Counted from the stretch's first letter, positions 24,835 to 36,092 are shown. The stretch is 64,000 nucleotides of DNA from Bimuria novae-zelandiae CBS 107.79 (GCA_010015655.1 ML976717.1:368963-432962); one strand, 5' to 3'. Notes: generated from the letters alone by a model not told the origin. A program made the numbers and translations.

Positions 24835-25487
24835 AATTCTCATCATTGCATTATCTCAAAGTGACAGAACACTATCAAATCTGACATGGGCACGTAATGG
24901 CGCAGTGGCATAGGGCGACGCCTTTTTATAATATTGTAATGAAAATATATAAAACAGGAAATAAATACAGTAAAGTTATACTAGAACTAGGAGATTTGTA
25001 AGAATCGCTAGATGTTATGGGGCGTTCTCGCTTGGTCCGATCCGGGTTAGGGCGGTAAGGTAATGAGGTGCCTCACGGGTTATTCAGTGGTACAAGTTGA
25101 TGCGACACTTAGCGCGTGGCTGAACAATCCAATCTTATAACGAATAAGATAACTATTAGTCTGTATAGGAGAACGTACTCGCACAGAAGATATTTCAGTT
25201 GACTACAAGGAAGGAAACAAACATAGGAGAATCGTTACACTATATACTAGTCTGTTTCCTTCCTGCCTGTGGTTGTGCTCTGTTGTTCCCCACAGAGCGC
25301 GGTTGCTCTGTGGATCTTCACAGAGCATCGGCATGTCGGCGCTCTGCTCACCAAGACAGAGCGTTGTCACGTGCCTGCGCATGACCTGCGCCAACCCCGT
25401 GACCCGTGCATCGTGCTACCTACGCTCATCTCCATACATCGTGCTTTACAGCGGGTCCTGCCCTTCGTGTATCTTTGGGGTTGTAAC
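24835..25487. other. Non-coding repeat debris
   Basis: No gene is supported. It contains a tRNA-like A-box word (tggcgcagtgg near 24899), an inverted pair aaggaaggaaacaaac (25206) / gtctgtttccttcct (25250), and short dispersed copies of bases found again near 25500-25700 (aatcgctaga, gcgacac). It probably represents LTR or SINE remnants, but I cannot assign a family. Confidence 0.4.
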
Positions 25488-25610
25488 ACTAGAGATTTAC
25501 TTAAAGAATCGCTAGAGATTTATAAATATCGCTAGAGATTTACAAGGATCGCTAGAGATTTACAAGGATCGCTAGAGATTTGCAAGGATCGCTAGAGATT
25601 CGCAAGGATT
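25488..25610. repeat. 20-bp tandem repeat, five exact-period units plus one degenerate
   Basis: The word gctagagatt occurs at 25511, 25531, 25551, 25571 and 25591, an exact 20-bp period, with acaaggatc between. A degenerate copy precedes the array and an isolated copy of the core sits near 25010. It lies about 330 bp left of the HET-NLR inverted repeat. Confidence 0.9.
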
Positions 25611-25940
25611 ATACTAAAGTGAGTAATTTAATATAATTCCTTGTTCTTTAGAAAACTAGGGAGATCTAATGTATATATCTTCAGTCATTAACATAGTGCG
25701 ACACTACATTTAACCCTCTAAGTCGACAATCTTTGAAACGATCCTCCAGCCCAACCCGTGAGACGCCCATTATACTTAGGAATGTATGGCCTCCGGTGAT
25801 AGCAGAGAGCCGGCTAGTGTCGCGCTTGTACGTGAGGTAAAGATTCCGACTCACCATGGGGACCTGATGCTGCGGTGTGTTCGCGGTGGAGGCCGACCCG
25901 TTCTGGTCACAAGGTTGTGAGGTGGCGAATCTACAAGAGG

Positions 25941-26540
25941 TAAGCTAACGTCCGTCCCTACGTGCCGGGACGCACGGTGTGACGGGACACCTTTTCTTCC
26001 GGATGCTCGGATTGCCTGCAACGTCCTCGAATATAGACAAGCGCGATACGCATCCATTCTGCACATCTCGTTCTCCCAGCACATCAGCCTCCGCCGCCGA
26101 AAAGCGGGCCGTTGATCATGCTGTCGCTCATTCTGTCAGTGCCGTCGACCGACTCTCCTCCATCAACCCCCTGTTCGCTGGCGACAACAGATATCAGTAA
26201 GGAGCTCGGTGGGTCAGAAACGAAACCAAGATGGCAAAGTGCAAGACTGCAGCCTTGAAAGGTCAACGTAAGGTGAGGAGTGCGCATCCCGACAGTTTCT
26301 CCGCGTTGGCGACAAGATCGTCAAAACGCGCCGGACTGGCCGTGCGCTGCTGGCCGCCCTTAGTACGCGGTAGCTTGCAGTAGCGTGCTGAGATTTCTAA
26401 GGACCGCACGGCGCGCTGTGGCTGAGTACTGCGGCTTCCACTGATCGCCTGGCCGCAAACAACTCTTATTCCCCGGCCGTGCAGGCAGCCGTTTCCCCCA
26501 ATCGTGCTCGCCCCCGTCGCATAGAGCCAGGCAAGACGCT
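25941..26540. repeat. Left arm of long inverted repeat flanking the HET-NLR gene
   Basis: It starts taacgtccgtccctacgtgc and is the reverse complement of 30415-31007 with scattered differences. Easily seen shared blocks are gggacgcacggtgtgacggg, gttgatcatgctgtcgct, gagctcggtggg, and cagcttgcagtagcgtgctg (here tagcttgcagtagcgtgctg). Similarity ends at about 25941 on the outside and fades near 26540 inside, about 290 bp before the NLR start codon, so it covers most of the promoter region. Confidence 0.88.
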
Positions 26541-26829
26541 ACAACGACAACCCTCGCAGATCTGCTCTATTCGCTGGCGTCTTACCCACATGTGCACTCT
26601 TCTAACATGAGTTCACAAGGCAAACACTGCCTCAGCGCAGATGGTGAGGCGAGGCGGCGCAGGACGCTGGGCGCTTGGTGTAGCCAGCAGCACCTTCAGC
26701 CCGGTTGCATGCACTGCCTCGCCAGGCTGCCTTCTCTGCCTTGTCGTAACCATATCATTCTAATCTCAGTACCACAAAAGTCGTTCGCGCCTCTAATTAC
26801 CCAGGGCCAAATCCCAGGCTGCAAGCGCC

Positions 26830-29800
26830 ATGCGGCTCCTCCATTTTGACGCGCTGGGCAGACTGATCTTGACAGACTTTCGCGGCAAGCCAATCCCGCC
26901 CTACGCTATCCTATCGCACCGATGGAGCGACTCCGAGACCCTTATCGAATACATATCAAATGGAAACTACAAAGAAAGAGAAGAAGGCTCTAAAAAGCTA
27001 CGGTTCTGCGCCGAACAGGCGGCTCAGGACGGGCTGCAGTACTTCTGGATCGACACATGCTGCATTGACAGATGGGACAACAACGAGCGCTCGAAGGCGA
27101 TCAACTCGATGTTCCAGTGGTACCGGAACGCGGCCCGATGCTACGTCTTCTTGTCAGACGTGTCGCTGTCAGCTGTGACAGAGACGGCCGCATGTAGCGA
27201 CTGGGAGGCGTCGTTCCGGAAGAGCGAATGGTTCACTCGAGGATGGACGCTCCAAGAGCTGATCGCGCCAGTGTCAGTCGAGTTCTTCTCGCGTGAAGGA
27301 CAGCGCATAGGCGACAAAGCGTCACTTGATCGACTACTACACGATATCACCGACATCCCGCTCGCCGCGCTGCGCAACTGTCCTTTAGACCAGTTCAGCA
27401 CATGTGAGCGAAGGCGATGGGTCGAAAATCGTAGAACGACCGAAGACGAAGACATTGTATACTGCCTGCTTGGAGTTCTTGGCATCTCTATGCCTACGAC
27501 GTATGGAGAAGGAAAGGAGAGCGCGTTGAGAAGACTGCAGGCTGAAGTCGAGGGAGCTGGCAGCGCACCGTCGATCATTCCATTCTCACGAAACCAGTCT
27601 TTCGTGGGCCGCGAACTACAGCTCGTAGAGCTAGAAGCGAAGCTCTTCAGCAATGAGCAGACCACCACCACGCTAGCAATTGTTGGCCCTGGCGGAACAG
27701 GCAAATCGCAGCTCGCGCTCGAGGCTGCCTACAGAACAAAGCAGAACAACAGAAGCTGCTCAGTTTTCTGGATGGACGCGAGCGACATAGACAGCCTCTA
27801 CCGGTCTTATGCAAGCGTTGCGCAGAAGCTCAGTATTCCTGGTTGTGACGATGACCAGGCAGACATCAAGCAGGTTGCAAAACGCTGTGTGGCAGCAATA
27901 AGTGCGCGACAGTGTTTGCTGATCTACGACAACGTAGAGGGCACCACTCGACGGCCTAGCGGCTCGTCTACGACACAAGCTGCAGACTTGGCCGACTTTC
28001 TGCCGCACTCCAAGCTGTGTTCTGTCATCTTCACAACGACAGAGAGCAATACAGCTGAGGCGCTTGCTCCACAGAACGTCACAGCGTTGCATGAGCTGAC
28101 GCCAGATACGGCGCTGAGGATGCTGCAAAACCGCTTGACAACGCCGCTTTCGAACGCTGAGCAACAGGAAGCCATGCGCTTGTTAGAAGAGCTATTGTAT
28201 CTGCCTCTGGCAATCGCGCAAGCAGCAGCGCACATGAACGCTAGTAGTATGACAGTGCAGCAGTACCAAGCACAGCTAGACCAGCACAAAGAAGCAGCTC
28301 TCAAGTACAGCGATTACTCGTCTGAAGGCGAGCAGCGGATACCTGGTCTGAGAAAGACTGTAGCTGCTACACTATCTCTCTCCATGAGCCAAGTCCGCCA
28401 TAGCAATGCGGTCGCTGCAGACTATCTCTTTGTTGCTGCATGTGTAGATCGAAAGGACATCTCGCTCGATCTTCTAGACGCAGCTTCGCCGCGGGCCCGT
28501 GAAGATGCCGTCAAGGTACTTGACAAGTATGCGCTCGTCACCAGGCGACCTGCTGAGTGTGCACTTGATGTTCATCGACTAGTCCATCAAACTCTGCGCA
28601 AGCGACTGCAAGTGCAGGGACAGCTCATGCAGTGGACTCAACGCACCATCGCACAGTTACTCCGAGTGTTTCCAAACGATGATCATAGTAACAGAAGCAA
28701 GTGGAGACGACTGCTTCCGCATGCCCAGCATGCTCTGTCGCATAGTCTGGCGGATGATAATGACGAAGAGAGATTGAATCTTGCATGGAAGTGTGCTATG
28801 ACCCTTTGTAGTGACGGACGGTATGAGGAGGCCGAAGAGCTGGAGGTGCAAGTGATGCAGACGGCGAAGAGAGTGCTTGGCGACGAGCATCCTGGCACGC
28901 TGACCAGCATGAGCAACCTGGCGTCGACGTACAGGAACCAAGGGCGATGGAATGAGGCTGAAGAGCTGAACGTGCAAGTGATGCAGACGAGGAAGAGAGT
29001 GCTTGGCGACGAGCATCCTGACACGCTGAGCAGCATGGCCAACCTGGCGGCGACNNNNNNNNNNNNNNNNNNNNNNNNNNNNNNNNNNNNNNNNNNNNNN
29101 NNNNNNNNNNNNNNNNNNNNNNNNNNNNNNNNNNNNNNNNNNNNNNNNNNNNNNNNNNNNNNNNNNNNNNNNNNNNNNNNNNNNNNNNNNNNNNNNNNNN
29201 NNNNNNNNNNNNNNNNNNNNNNNNNNNNNNNNNNNNNNNNNNNNNNNNNNNNNNNNNNNNNNNNNNNNNNNNNNNNNNNNNNNNNNNNNNNNNNNNNNNN
29301 NNNNNNNNNNNNNNNNNNNNNNNNNNNNNNNNNNNNNNNNNNNNNNNNNNNNNNNNNNNNNNNNNNNNNNNNNNNNNNNNNNNNNNNNNNNNNNNNNNNN
29401 NNNNNNNNNNNNNNNNNNNNNNNNNNNNNNNNNNNNNNNNNNNNNNNNNNNNNNNNNNNNNNNNNNNNNNNNNNNNNNNNNNNNNNNNNNNNNNNNNNNN
29501 NNNNNNNNNNNNNNNNNNNNNNNNNNNNNNNNNNNNNNNNNNNNNNNNNNNNNNNNNNNNNNNNNNNNNNNNNNNNNNNNNNNNNNNNNNNNNNNNNNNN
29601 NNNNNNNNNNNNNNNNNNNNNNNNNNNNNNNNNNNNNNNNNNNNNNNNNNNNNNNNNNNNNNNNNNNNNNNNNNNNNNNNNNNNNNNNNNNNNNNNNNNN
29701 NNNNNNNNNNNNNNNNNNNNNNNNNNNNNNNNNNNNNNNNNNNNNNNNNNNNNNNNNNNNNNNNNNNNNNNNNNNNNNNNNNNNNNNNNNNNNNNNNNNN

Positions 29801-30230
29801 NNNNNNNNNNNNNNNNNNNNNNNNNNNNNNNNNNNNNNNNNNNNNNNNNNNNNNNNNNNNNNNNNNNNNNNNNNNNNNNNNNNNNNNNNNNNNNNNNNNN
29901 NNNNNNNNNNNNNNNNNNNNNNNNNNNNNNNNNNNNNNNNNNNNNNNNNNNNNNNACCAAGGGCGATGGAATGAGGCCGAAGAGCTGGGTGTGCAAGTGA
30001 TGCAGACGAGGAAGAGAGTGCTTGGCGACGAGCATCCTGGCACGCTGTTCAGCATGCACAATCTCGCCTTCACGCTGCAGTCACAAGCTCGTCACGCGGA
30101 GGCTTTTGCGTTGATGAAAAGATGCTCTCAGCTCCGCGAGCAGGTTCTTGGCGAGCAACACCCTGATACACAATCGTCGCTTGACACGCTAAGTGACTGG
30201 CGAGCTGAGTGCAGTGACGAAAGTCCATGA
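26830..30230 (+). CDS. HET-domain NLR protein with TPR repeats (HET / NB-ARC / TPR), contains assembly gap
   Basis: The start MRLLHFDALGRLIL is the usual N-terminus of fungal HET-domain proteins. HET (PF06985) spans residues 1-190: YAILSHRWSD (25-34), FWIDTCCID (72-80), RGWTLQEL (138-145). The NB-ARC-like NTPase has P-loop VGPGGTGKSQLA at about 284-296 and Walker B CLLIYDN at about 362-368. From about 652 follow 42-residue TPRs of the kinesin-light-chain type, each with the word RVLGDEHP. A run of N (29055-29955) interrupts the array. After it, the frame continues in a different phase to SDWRAECSDESP and a stop at 30230. Such proteins act in the cytoplasm in non-self recognition; HET domains trigger cell death. 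No intron is needed. Probably functional; total length unknown. Confidence 0.9.
29055..29955. other. Assembly gap (901 N) inside TPR array
   Basis: The gap lies inside near-identical 126-bp TPR repeats, where short-read assembly commonly fails. The same repeat position (accaagggcgatgg) occurs at 28937 and 29956, 1,019 bp apart, which is 8 x 126 + 11. A gap 11 bp shorter, or different by whole repeats, would restore the reading frame. The N length is therefore an estimate and the true repeat number is unknown. Confidence 0.95.
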
Positions 30231-30414
30231 CCTTACTTTCGTATGTAATGCTGATCTTTGAGCAAGATGGCACAGTCACGTAAGTTGTGAATGACATTCC
30301 AAGGTATGTAGTAATGCAGCGGTGAATTCAAATAACTCTGGGTCTTTCTTGGAGAGCTTTAATCCATCCCGCACACTAGTTCTACGCAAAGCGACAACCT
30401 GTACTTGACGCGAG

Positions 30415-31007
30415 CCAAAAGCATGGCTGTCTGCGACACGTGGGTGCATGTCTGGAAGAATAGCTGCCCGCAAGTCGGGAATAAGAGATGCCTGAGGCGA
30501 GGTGCTTAAAGCCGGGGTTCTCAGCCACAATTCACGGTGCACTGCACGCTGACATCTCAGCACGCTACTGCAAGCTGCTGCATGCCAAGAGCTGCTAAGA
30601 ACGCATGGCCGGTCAGACCCGTTCTGATGATATCGCCGTTTAAGCGGAGAAACTGCCGGGATGCACACTTTTTAACTTCAGTCGAACCTTTAAGTGTGTG
30701 GTCTTGCTCTTTGCTATCTTGGCTTTCTTTCTAGCCCACCGAGCTCATCACAAATATACACTGTCACGAACGAACAGGGGGTTATTAGAGGAGAGTTAAT
30801 GGACGGCACTGACAGAACAAGCGACAGCATGATCAACAATGCGCTTTTCGGCATCGGAGGCTAATATGCTAGGAGAACGAGAGTTGCGCAATAGATGCGC
30901 ATCACGCTTGTCTATTTTTAAGGACGTTACAGGCAATCCGAGCAACCGGGAAAAAAGGTGTCCCGTCACACCGTGCGTCCCGGCACGTAGGGACGGACGT
31001 TAGTTAA
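30415..31007. repeat. Right arm of long inverted repeat flanking the HET-NLR gene
   Basis: Reverse-complement partner of 25941-26540, ending ggacggacgtta at 31007. Several differences from the left arm are C/T or G/A, leaving this arm more AT-rich, which suggests it took more RIP-like damage. It begins about 185 bp downstream of the NLR stop codon. A minus-strand open frame at 30276-30668 overlaps it but starts at GTG and has no known motif; I do not call it a gene. Confidence 0.88.
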
Positions 31008-31593
31008 CGGGGAGTGTGGTTGATCGCAAGTCTGCGGGGCATACGTCGGTCCAAAGACTTTTTGCATAGCCACAGGCCTCACAGCCACAATCCCGGTTTG
31101 CGGCTGGTAGCCACCCTTCGTCAAATCACGATGCGATCGTTATGCGGCTGCGCGCGGAACATGACGGGATTTGATGGAAGTAGAAGGGTACGCATGCTCG
31201 GTTGGGCTAGCGCACAGTAGGAGACGCTAGTAAGGCAAGAGACATTTTTCTTCTCGTGCCTGTCAGGAACTAGTACTATTCTGGAGATAAATGTAGATCG
31301 GCTTGAGTTATTAGGAACGTAATTATACAATATTCCAATTAAATTAGCACAACAAACTCTTTTGTTGTTACCAGACGTGAGCCTCCAGAGATCCCGACTA
31401 GTAAGCACTTTTCTAATTGGCCTTGCGCTTAGAATAACCCATGTGTAGAAACCGGAAACCGATAAATACCACTACGTCGCGCGGGGTAAGCGGCGCTTCG
31501 CCAAGGGTTGCTGGGGAAATGCCGCTACGACGCCGCGTGGCTAAATGCGTCGGCCCCCATGATTAACAACACGGCGTGTCTCCCAACCTCACT
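31008..31593. other. Intergenic, no supported gene
   Basis: Lies between the inverted repeat and the nuclease-like gene. It has moderate GC and short open frames in several phases without recognisable motifs. It presumably contains the nuclease-like gene's promoter. Confidence 0.4.
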
Positions 31594-33115
31594 ATGGCGT
31601 CGATGTTCCTTTCCTCCTCCACAAGCCGAATCCAACGCTGGCTTTGCGACTCTCCTGACACCGTATCGCCGCGCCGCCCACCATCGCTCTCAGAATCGTT
31701 GGCAGCTGCGCCTCCACGCCTAGTGAAGCGCCGGCGCGACACCTCGCCATGCGACATGGAGGACAGCAGCTCCCGCGGGTCCAGTCCAGGCAAAAGACGA
31801 CGCCAGAATAATGATAACCTTTCTATGCAAAGCATATCGCAATCAGGCAGCATCGCCGTTTCTGACCGCACGGTTCTCACTGCACCAGCTAGTGCAAAGC
31901 GATCTACGAGTCCAAGTCGCTACCTTACGCAGCTGCGAACTGCACGACCACCAATCTCGCTCTCACCAATCACCATGCCGCCGCCGCTACCAGATAAGGT
32001 CAAGATACGTCTTGGGAAGTTGAGGCGACGATTGGGCGACACGGTTAAGGGTGCCTACATTCCAGCAGGTTTAAAGAAGGCTATTGAGCAGGATCCAGAA
32101 TTTCATCTGTCCCTCTCTATGGAACCTATTGACCCAGAGGCCTTTGACTACGACGATAAGCGTACACTTGCAGACTTCTCGCTCGCCTATACTATACAGC
32201 AAGTGAAGAGCATATTCCGGGACGCTACCCTGTGCACGCAATTTGGACGTGATGAAAATGCATGGTGCTTTGGCGTCGTCTGGCCCCTAATCGAGCTTGC
32301 TATAAAGCTACACGGTAAAGACAAGTGGCGGCCTGAGAGCGTGTATGTCCCACCCCCCTCTTATGTGCTTTTGTCGCTGACCTTCTAGACAATCCCAGAC
32401 CATTAACCCCCTCTATCTCTCCCGCATTTCCGACCCCTCGACGCCGACGAAGGAACGCCCGCTCTTCCGCAAAACTGACTTTTGTTTCTCGTACTCGTAC
32501 CTCGATCCGCATTTCCGAGCATTCTATGATCAACTAGACAAGGTGCAGTCGACGCATGCTTCGCATACTACAGACAATTTCACGGCACGGTCCATCCTCT
32601 TTTCTGGGATAGAGGTTAAGCCAGAGAATGGCGACCAGAAGGAGGCAGAACTGCAGATGAGTATCTGGATGGCGGCGAGTTTGCGGAAGAAGATGGAGTT
32701 GGTAAGGAAGGCATTCCCTACAACTAGTGTATCGGAAACCGACATTACATCTGATTCAGGAGTTGGCTATAATGCGAATGAGCAGACAATAGAGGATCCT
32801 ATCGCTCCCCTACCTCCTTCTCCTACAGCCCTCCTTGAACCCGCCCTGACCGTCATTGGCCACGAGCACAAAGTCTACTACGCCTGCATCTCGTCTGCTG
32901 TTGAAGATGGGAACATCGCGATCCTGGGCCCAGATGAAAAATTTACAAACTTGTCTACGCGGTCTGTTCAGGGCATTTTTAAGCTAATCAAATTCTATGC
33001 TGGCATATTAGACTATGGGTATGGGGCCGACAGAGAGAGTGAGCATAAAGGCAAAGAAGAGCTCTGGGGAGAGTATATAGGGAGGATTGCTAGGGCAGTT
33101 AGTGCAATGGTGTAA
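31594..33115 (+). CDS. PD-(D/E)XK nuclease-like domain protein
   Basis: Two exons, 31594-32342 and 32389-33115, joined by a 46-nt intron (GTATGT donor, CTGAC branch site, TAG acceptor). The splice keeps frame (749 + 727 nt) and gives 491 residues. The N-terminal 140 residues are Ser/Pro/Arg-rich and probably disordered. The C-terminal half matches the fungal PD-(D/E)XK nuclease-like family: SVQSQTINPLYLSRI at the splice, then the signature IEVK at about 323-326 (the E-x-K half of the active site) in FSGIEVKPENGD, followed by QMSIWMAA. Near the end are GHEHKVYYAC, IAILGPDEKF and GIFKLIKF. It is normally a nuclear or cytoplasmic protein of unproven activity. An ATG at 31603 is an alternative start. 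Confidence 0.85.
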
Positions 33116-33404
33116 CTACAGGATAGACTCGGTAGATGGTAGAAGTAGTGTCAACGACGAATCGCACAGCGTAGATATAACGATTACAAGAGGCCTTAAC
33201 CTTTACCAACATAACCCAGATTCCACTGCTTGCATTGTCTTAGCCCTCAACCAGTGAAACAAACGGCGTTACAAACACTTTGCAGATGACCTTGCTATCC
33301 ATGTGTGATCTGAGAACGATATGGAGCGATGTAGGAATAAACCACATGTCCTCGAGCCTACTGTCTTGCGCGCATCGTTATCGCACAGCCGACCGTCCAT
33401 CTTC
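33116..33404. other. Short convergent intergenic region
   Basis: It separates the stop codons of two convergent genes (nuclease-like on +, unknown on -). It presumably holds both 3' ends. No terminator-type structure or repeat was noted. Confidence 0.4.
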
Positions 33405-34582
33405 TTAATCTAGTTCTAATCGTAGCCGATCTTCGTCACTCTCAATGTCGCCTTCTTCAACTATTACACCATAGTTATTATCCATGGCATTTTCGTTGTG
33501 TCTGGACATGATATGCTCATCCTCTACTATGCCCAGCTTACGAGTAGCGAGTAGCACGTTGATAGACTCATCTAGCGAACGACCCGCTGCGGCTGGAATG
33601 TTGGTCTTTTGTCGCATAACATATGACTGGAGTCGCTGCTCTCTTTGAATAAGTGCCTCTCTTTCCCATTGTATCTGAAGAAGTGCACTATCCACCTCTC
33701 GCTGCATTGTTTCTTGATTTTGCCTCATCTCCCGGGCGTGTAGTTCCACCTGGACGTGTAGCGCCTGCAACTTGGAGATATTTTCAACATCCTTTAAAAT
33801 TTCTCCTAGTGTACGTGCACAACGGATCTGGTCCAGAAATTGATCCAAAGTAAGGTGTAGACGGTGCACTACAGTATGACGCAGTTGAGCAACGGTGGGC
33901 GTAATACTTTTGAACGAGGCTTGTCCTTCTGTACCTAAGCAATCGTGCGGTAGATCATTTATATGCTTCTTGAGAATACTGAGCCACTTCGTAAGCTCTC
34001 CCGCAGCCGCACAAGTCCAGCCGTATCTTTCCAGTACGAACGGGAGCCATTTTTCTGTAAAACGAAAGCAGGACTCTTCAAGCAAGCGTTGGATAATAGA
34101 CAGAATACGATGCTGGGTGTTGAAGGGGAACCGGGGAAGTTGTAGAGCTATAGTATCTACACAGGTACGTAAGATCGCTTGTTCATCGTTTGTGAGGATC
34201 TGTAGGGCGTACCATTATGGGGTATTGTTTCTGCGCCATTACTTGCCTCCTCTTGTTTTATCTCGATTAGCCCTTCACCTACCACGTTCCTAGCCTCATC
34301 TCGCTTTACCACTTGGCCGTTTTGAGGAGCCTCAAGATTTGGAAACTCTTTACTCGCGAGCTCTTCTGACTCGAAGATGCGTTTAGTTAGGAGAATTCTT
34401 AGTATTCGAACCACGTCGTCTATCTCAGAAATGCCGACACATTTCTGGTAAGATAACCAGTCGTTCTTTTGGACAATAGTACATATAGCCTTTCTCTTGC
34501 GAATGCGGGCCAGTTTGCGGACAAATATTTTGCGATATGCCAGGAACACGCATTGCCGCTTTACTCTCGCTTCAGGATTCAT
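33405..34582 (-). CDS. Conserved fungal protein of unknown function, coiled coil
   Basis: Two exons (34582-34213 and 34147-33405) are joined by a 65-nt intron with GTACGC donor and TAG acceptor. Joining restores one frame of 370 residues and supplies LQLPRFPFNTQHRILSIIQR, which neither open frame shows fully. The N-terminus is very basic (residues 1-35). The middle has a conserved-looking core: FRFTEKWLPFVLERYGWTCA and AAGELTKWLSILKKHINDLP. A Gln/Glu-rich coiled coil follows (MRQNQETMQREVDSALLQIQ) and the tail is acidic. I do not recognise a named domain. No stop or frameshift is needed, so it could be expressed. Neighbours give no functional clue. Confidence 0.7.
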
Positions 34583-34979
34583 AACGAGTGCCCTGTGGGC
34601 TCAAGCACGGAGTAGGGCAAGCTAACAGAGCTGTTAATTAGAGCGCGAGCGATGCGAGCGATGCGAGCAAATACATGGGCGAATATCGGCGTTGAAAGCG
34701 ATGAGTTTAAGGAGAGGAGAATTTTACTCACTATAGGCTGCTGTGCAGGGTCAACGATTACGGGAGGGTGGTTTGCGAGATGTGATCTTTTGAATTCGCA
34801 CGCGACGACGCAACAGCTTACGAGGGCGCAAAGCGCACAGACCTCTCCACTCCAGCAAAGCATTGTTTCCGGAGCTCATTCTTAGCGTAGAATATTAGAA
34901 CCGGAACAACTGGTTGAGCCGGTCCATCGTGCCGAGGTTGTTCCGGTCAGCTACCAGAGAAGCGTAGGTGCAGCGCCGG
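34583..34979. other. Upstream region of the unknown gene, no other gene
   Basis: It holds the likely promoter of the minus-strand gene starting at 34582. A small run of gcgatgcgagc repeats lies near 34640-34665. Open frames here lack motifs. Confidence 0.4.
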
Positions 34980-35785
34980 CACTCGGCCGATGTATCGGTT
35001 TTATGTACTCATGCCGATTCTCTCGCCGTCTTGGGCGCCATCGCGGTCATCGCGCCCTGGACTTCCTTGGATTCCTTGAATTCCTTGAACTCCCTGCGCC
35101 CGGAGACCTGGCGGATCTGGAGGACCTCGTCTTCTGCGAATGCAACATGGAGAAGGCGTATAGGACAACCACTATACGCTCTCGTCCATCGCCAGCACCT
35201 CCTTGATCTTGTTGTAGCCCCCCGCCAGCCTGGCCGCCGCATCTTTGTTCCGCGAGGTGATCAGCACCGCTCCGTTGCGGCTTTGTGGTAGGTACGTGGC
35301 CAGCGGCGTCTACGCGCTCGCGTCTGTCTCGCTTCGCCGGCTCTCCCGCGACGGAAAGAAGGTCTCCAGGTCGTTAACGTTATTGACGACCATCATCCAT
35401 CATCCGTTCATCTCGTCCCGCAGCCAGTCGCTGACTAGCCGCAGCACGTTCACCTCTGGGTCGCTCCTTCCCGGTAGGCTCCATCCGCTCTGCGATGTCT
35501 CTGTACGCTTCCTCGAACCGAGCGCGGGTGCTGGCGTGCATCCAGAAGACGAACGTGTACGGGCTCGCATCGCAGATGCTGTAGGCGTACTGTATGGCGA
35601 GCAGCGACTTGCTGTAGTCTGCTAGTATTATAGGGTGCACGGAGATGGCTACGTCGACACACTCTACCCCGCCAAGCCCCACCAGCGCTGCCCCGCGCGC
35701 CTGGTCCCGCGCACTTGTCGCGCACCCACGCGACCATCGCAGGCCGGTCGACGAAGTTGGGGTCCGGCGCAAACGGCACCGTCGA
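34980..35785 (-). pseudogene. NB-ARC (NLR) gene relic
   Basis: Minus-strand reading begins with FVDRPAMVAWVRDK and then LVGLGGV, the start of a P-loop. About 54 bases later LLAIQYAYSICDASPYTFVF and WMHASTRARFEEAYRDIAER follow, the standard downstream part of fungal NB-ARC domains. The P-loop is split exactly where the GKS should be, by what looks like a damaged intron with an AG end (ctacag). Downstream, a frameshift moves the sequence to a second frame with LRLVSDWLRDEMNG, a stop, then WMMVVNNVNDLETFFPS (Walker B region, DN changed) and ITSRN. HET or other N-terminal domains and repeats are absent. Dead fragment of a second NLR, 5 kb from the intact one. Confidence 0.8.
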
Positions 35786-36092
35786 GAGAGGCTCGCGCGG
35801 TCAGGCGGATTGATCTACTTACTGGTGTTAGTAGAGAGACCCTAGTGACGATAGCGCACCTACGCAGTGTTGGCGGGCAGCCGGAGTTGAAGTTGGTCGC
35901 CCCGCTATGGTATGGTTCCCTGGTATCACATATTGACCATCGATCTGCGCCTGGAACGCGTTTCTTGATTTTCCCTCCGCTAGTGAAGAGAATGGTTAAC
36001 TCCTTCTTGTCATACCCCTGTGCTAATGGGGTTCATGTCTACATAGAGAAAGAGGAAAGGAATCCAAGACTTGCGAAGGCTGTGCATTGGCA
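35786..36092. other. Intergenic, nothing recognised
   Basis: Unique-looking sequence between the NLR relic and the BTB relic. Open frames exist but have no motif or codon pattern that I can defend. Confidence 0.35.

Noticed and set aside
24890..24960. Possible tRNA or SINE (A-box-like tggcgcagtgg, B-box-like ggtccgatcc near 25034)
   Set aside because: The boxes are about 130 bp apart and no cloverleaf, acceptor stem or anticodon arm can be drawn between them.
28657..30073. Long minus-strand open frames across the NLR TPR array and the N run
   Set aside because: Shadows of the 126-bp coding repeats plus unresolved bases; the + frame has all domain evidence.
30276..30668. 130-codon minus-strand frame downstream of the NLR
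   Set aside because: Starts at GTG, overlaps the right inverted-repeat arm, and has no motif or matching frame in the left arm.
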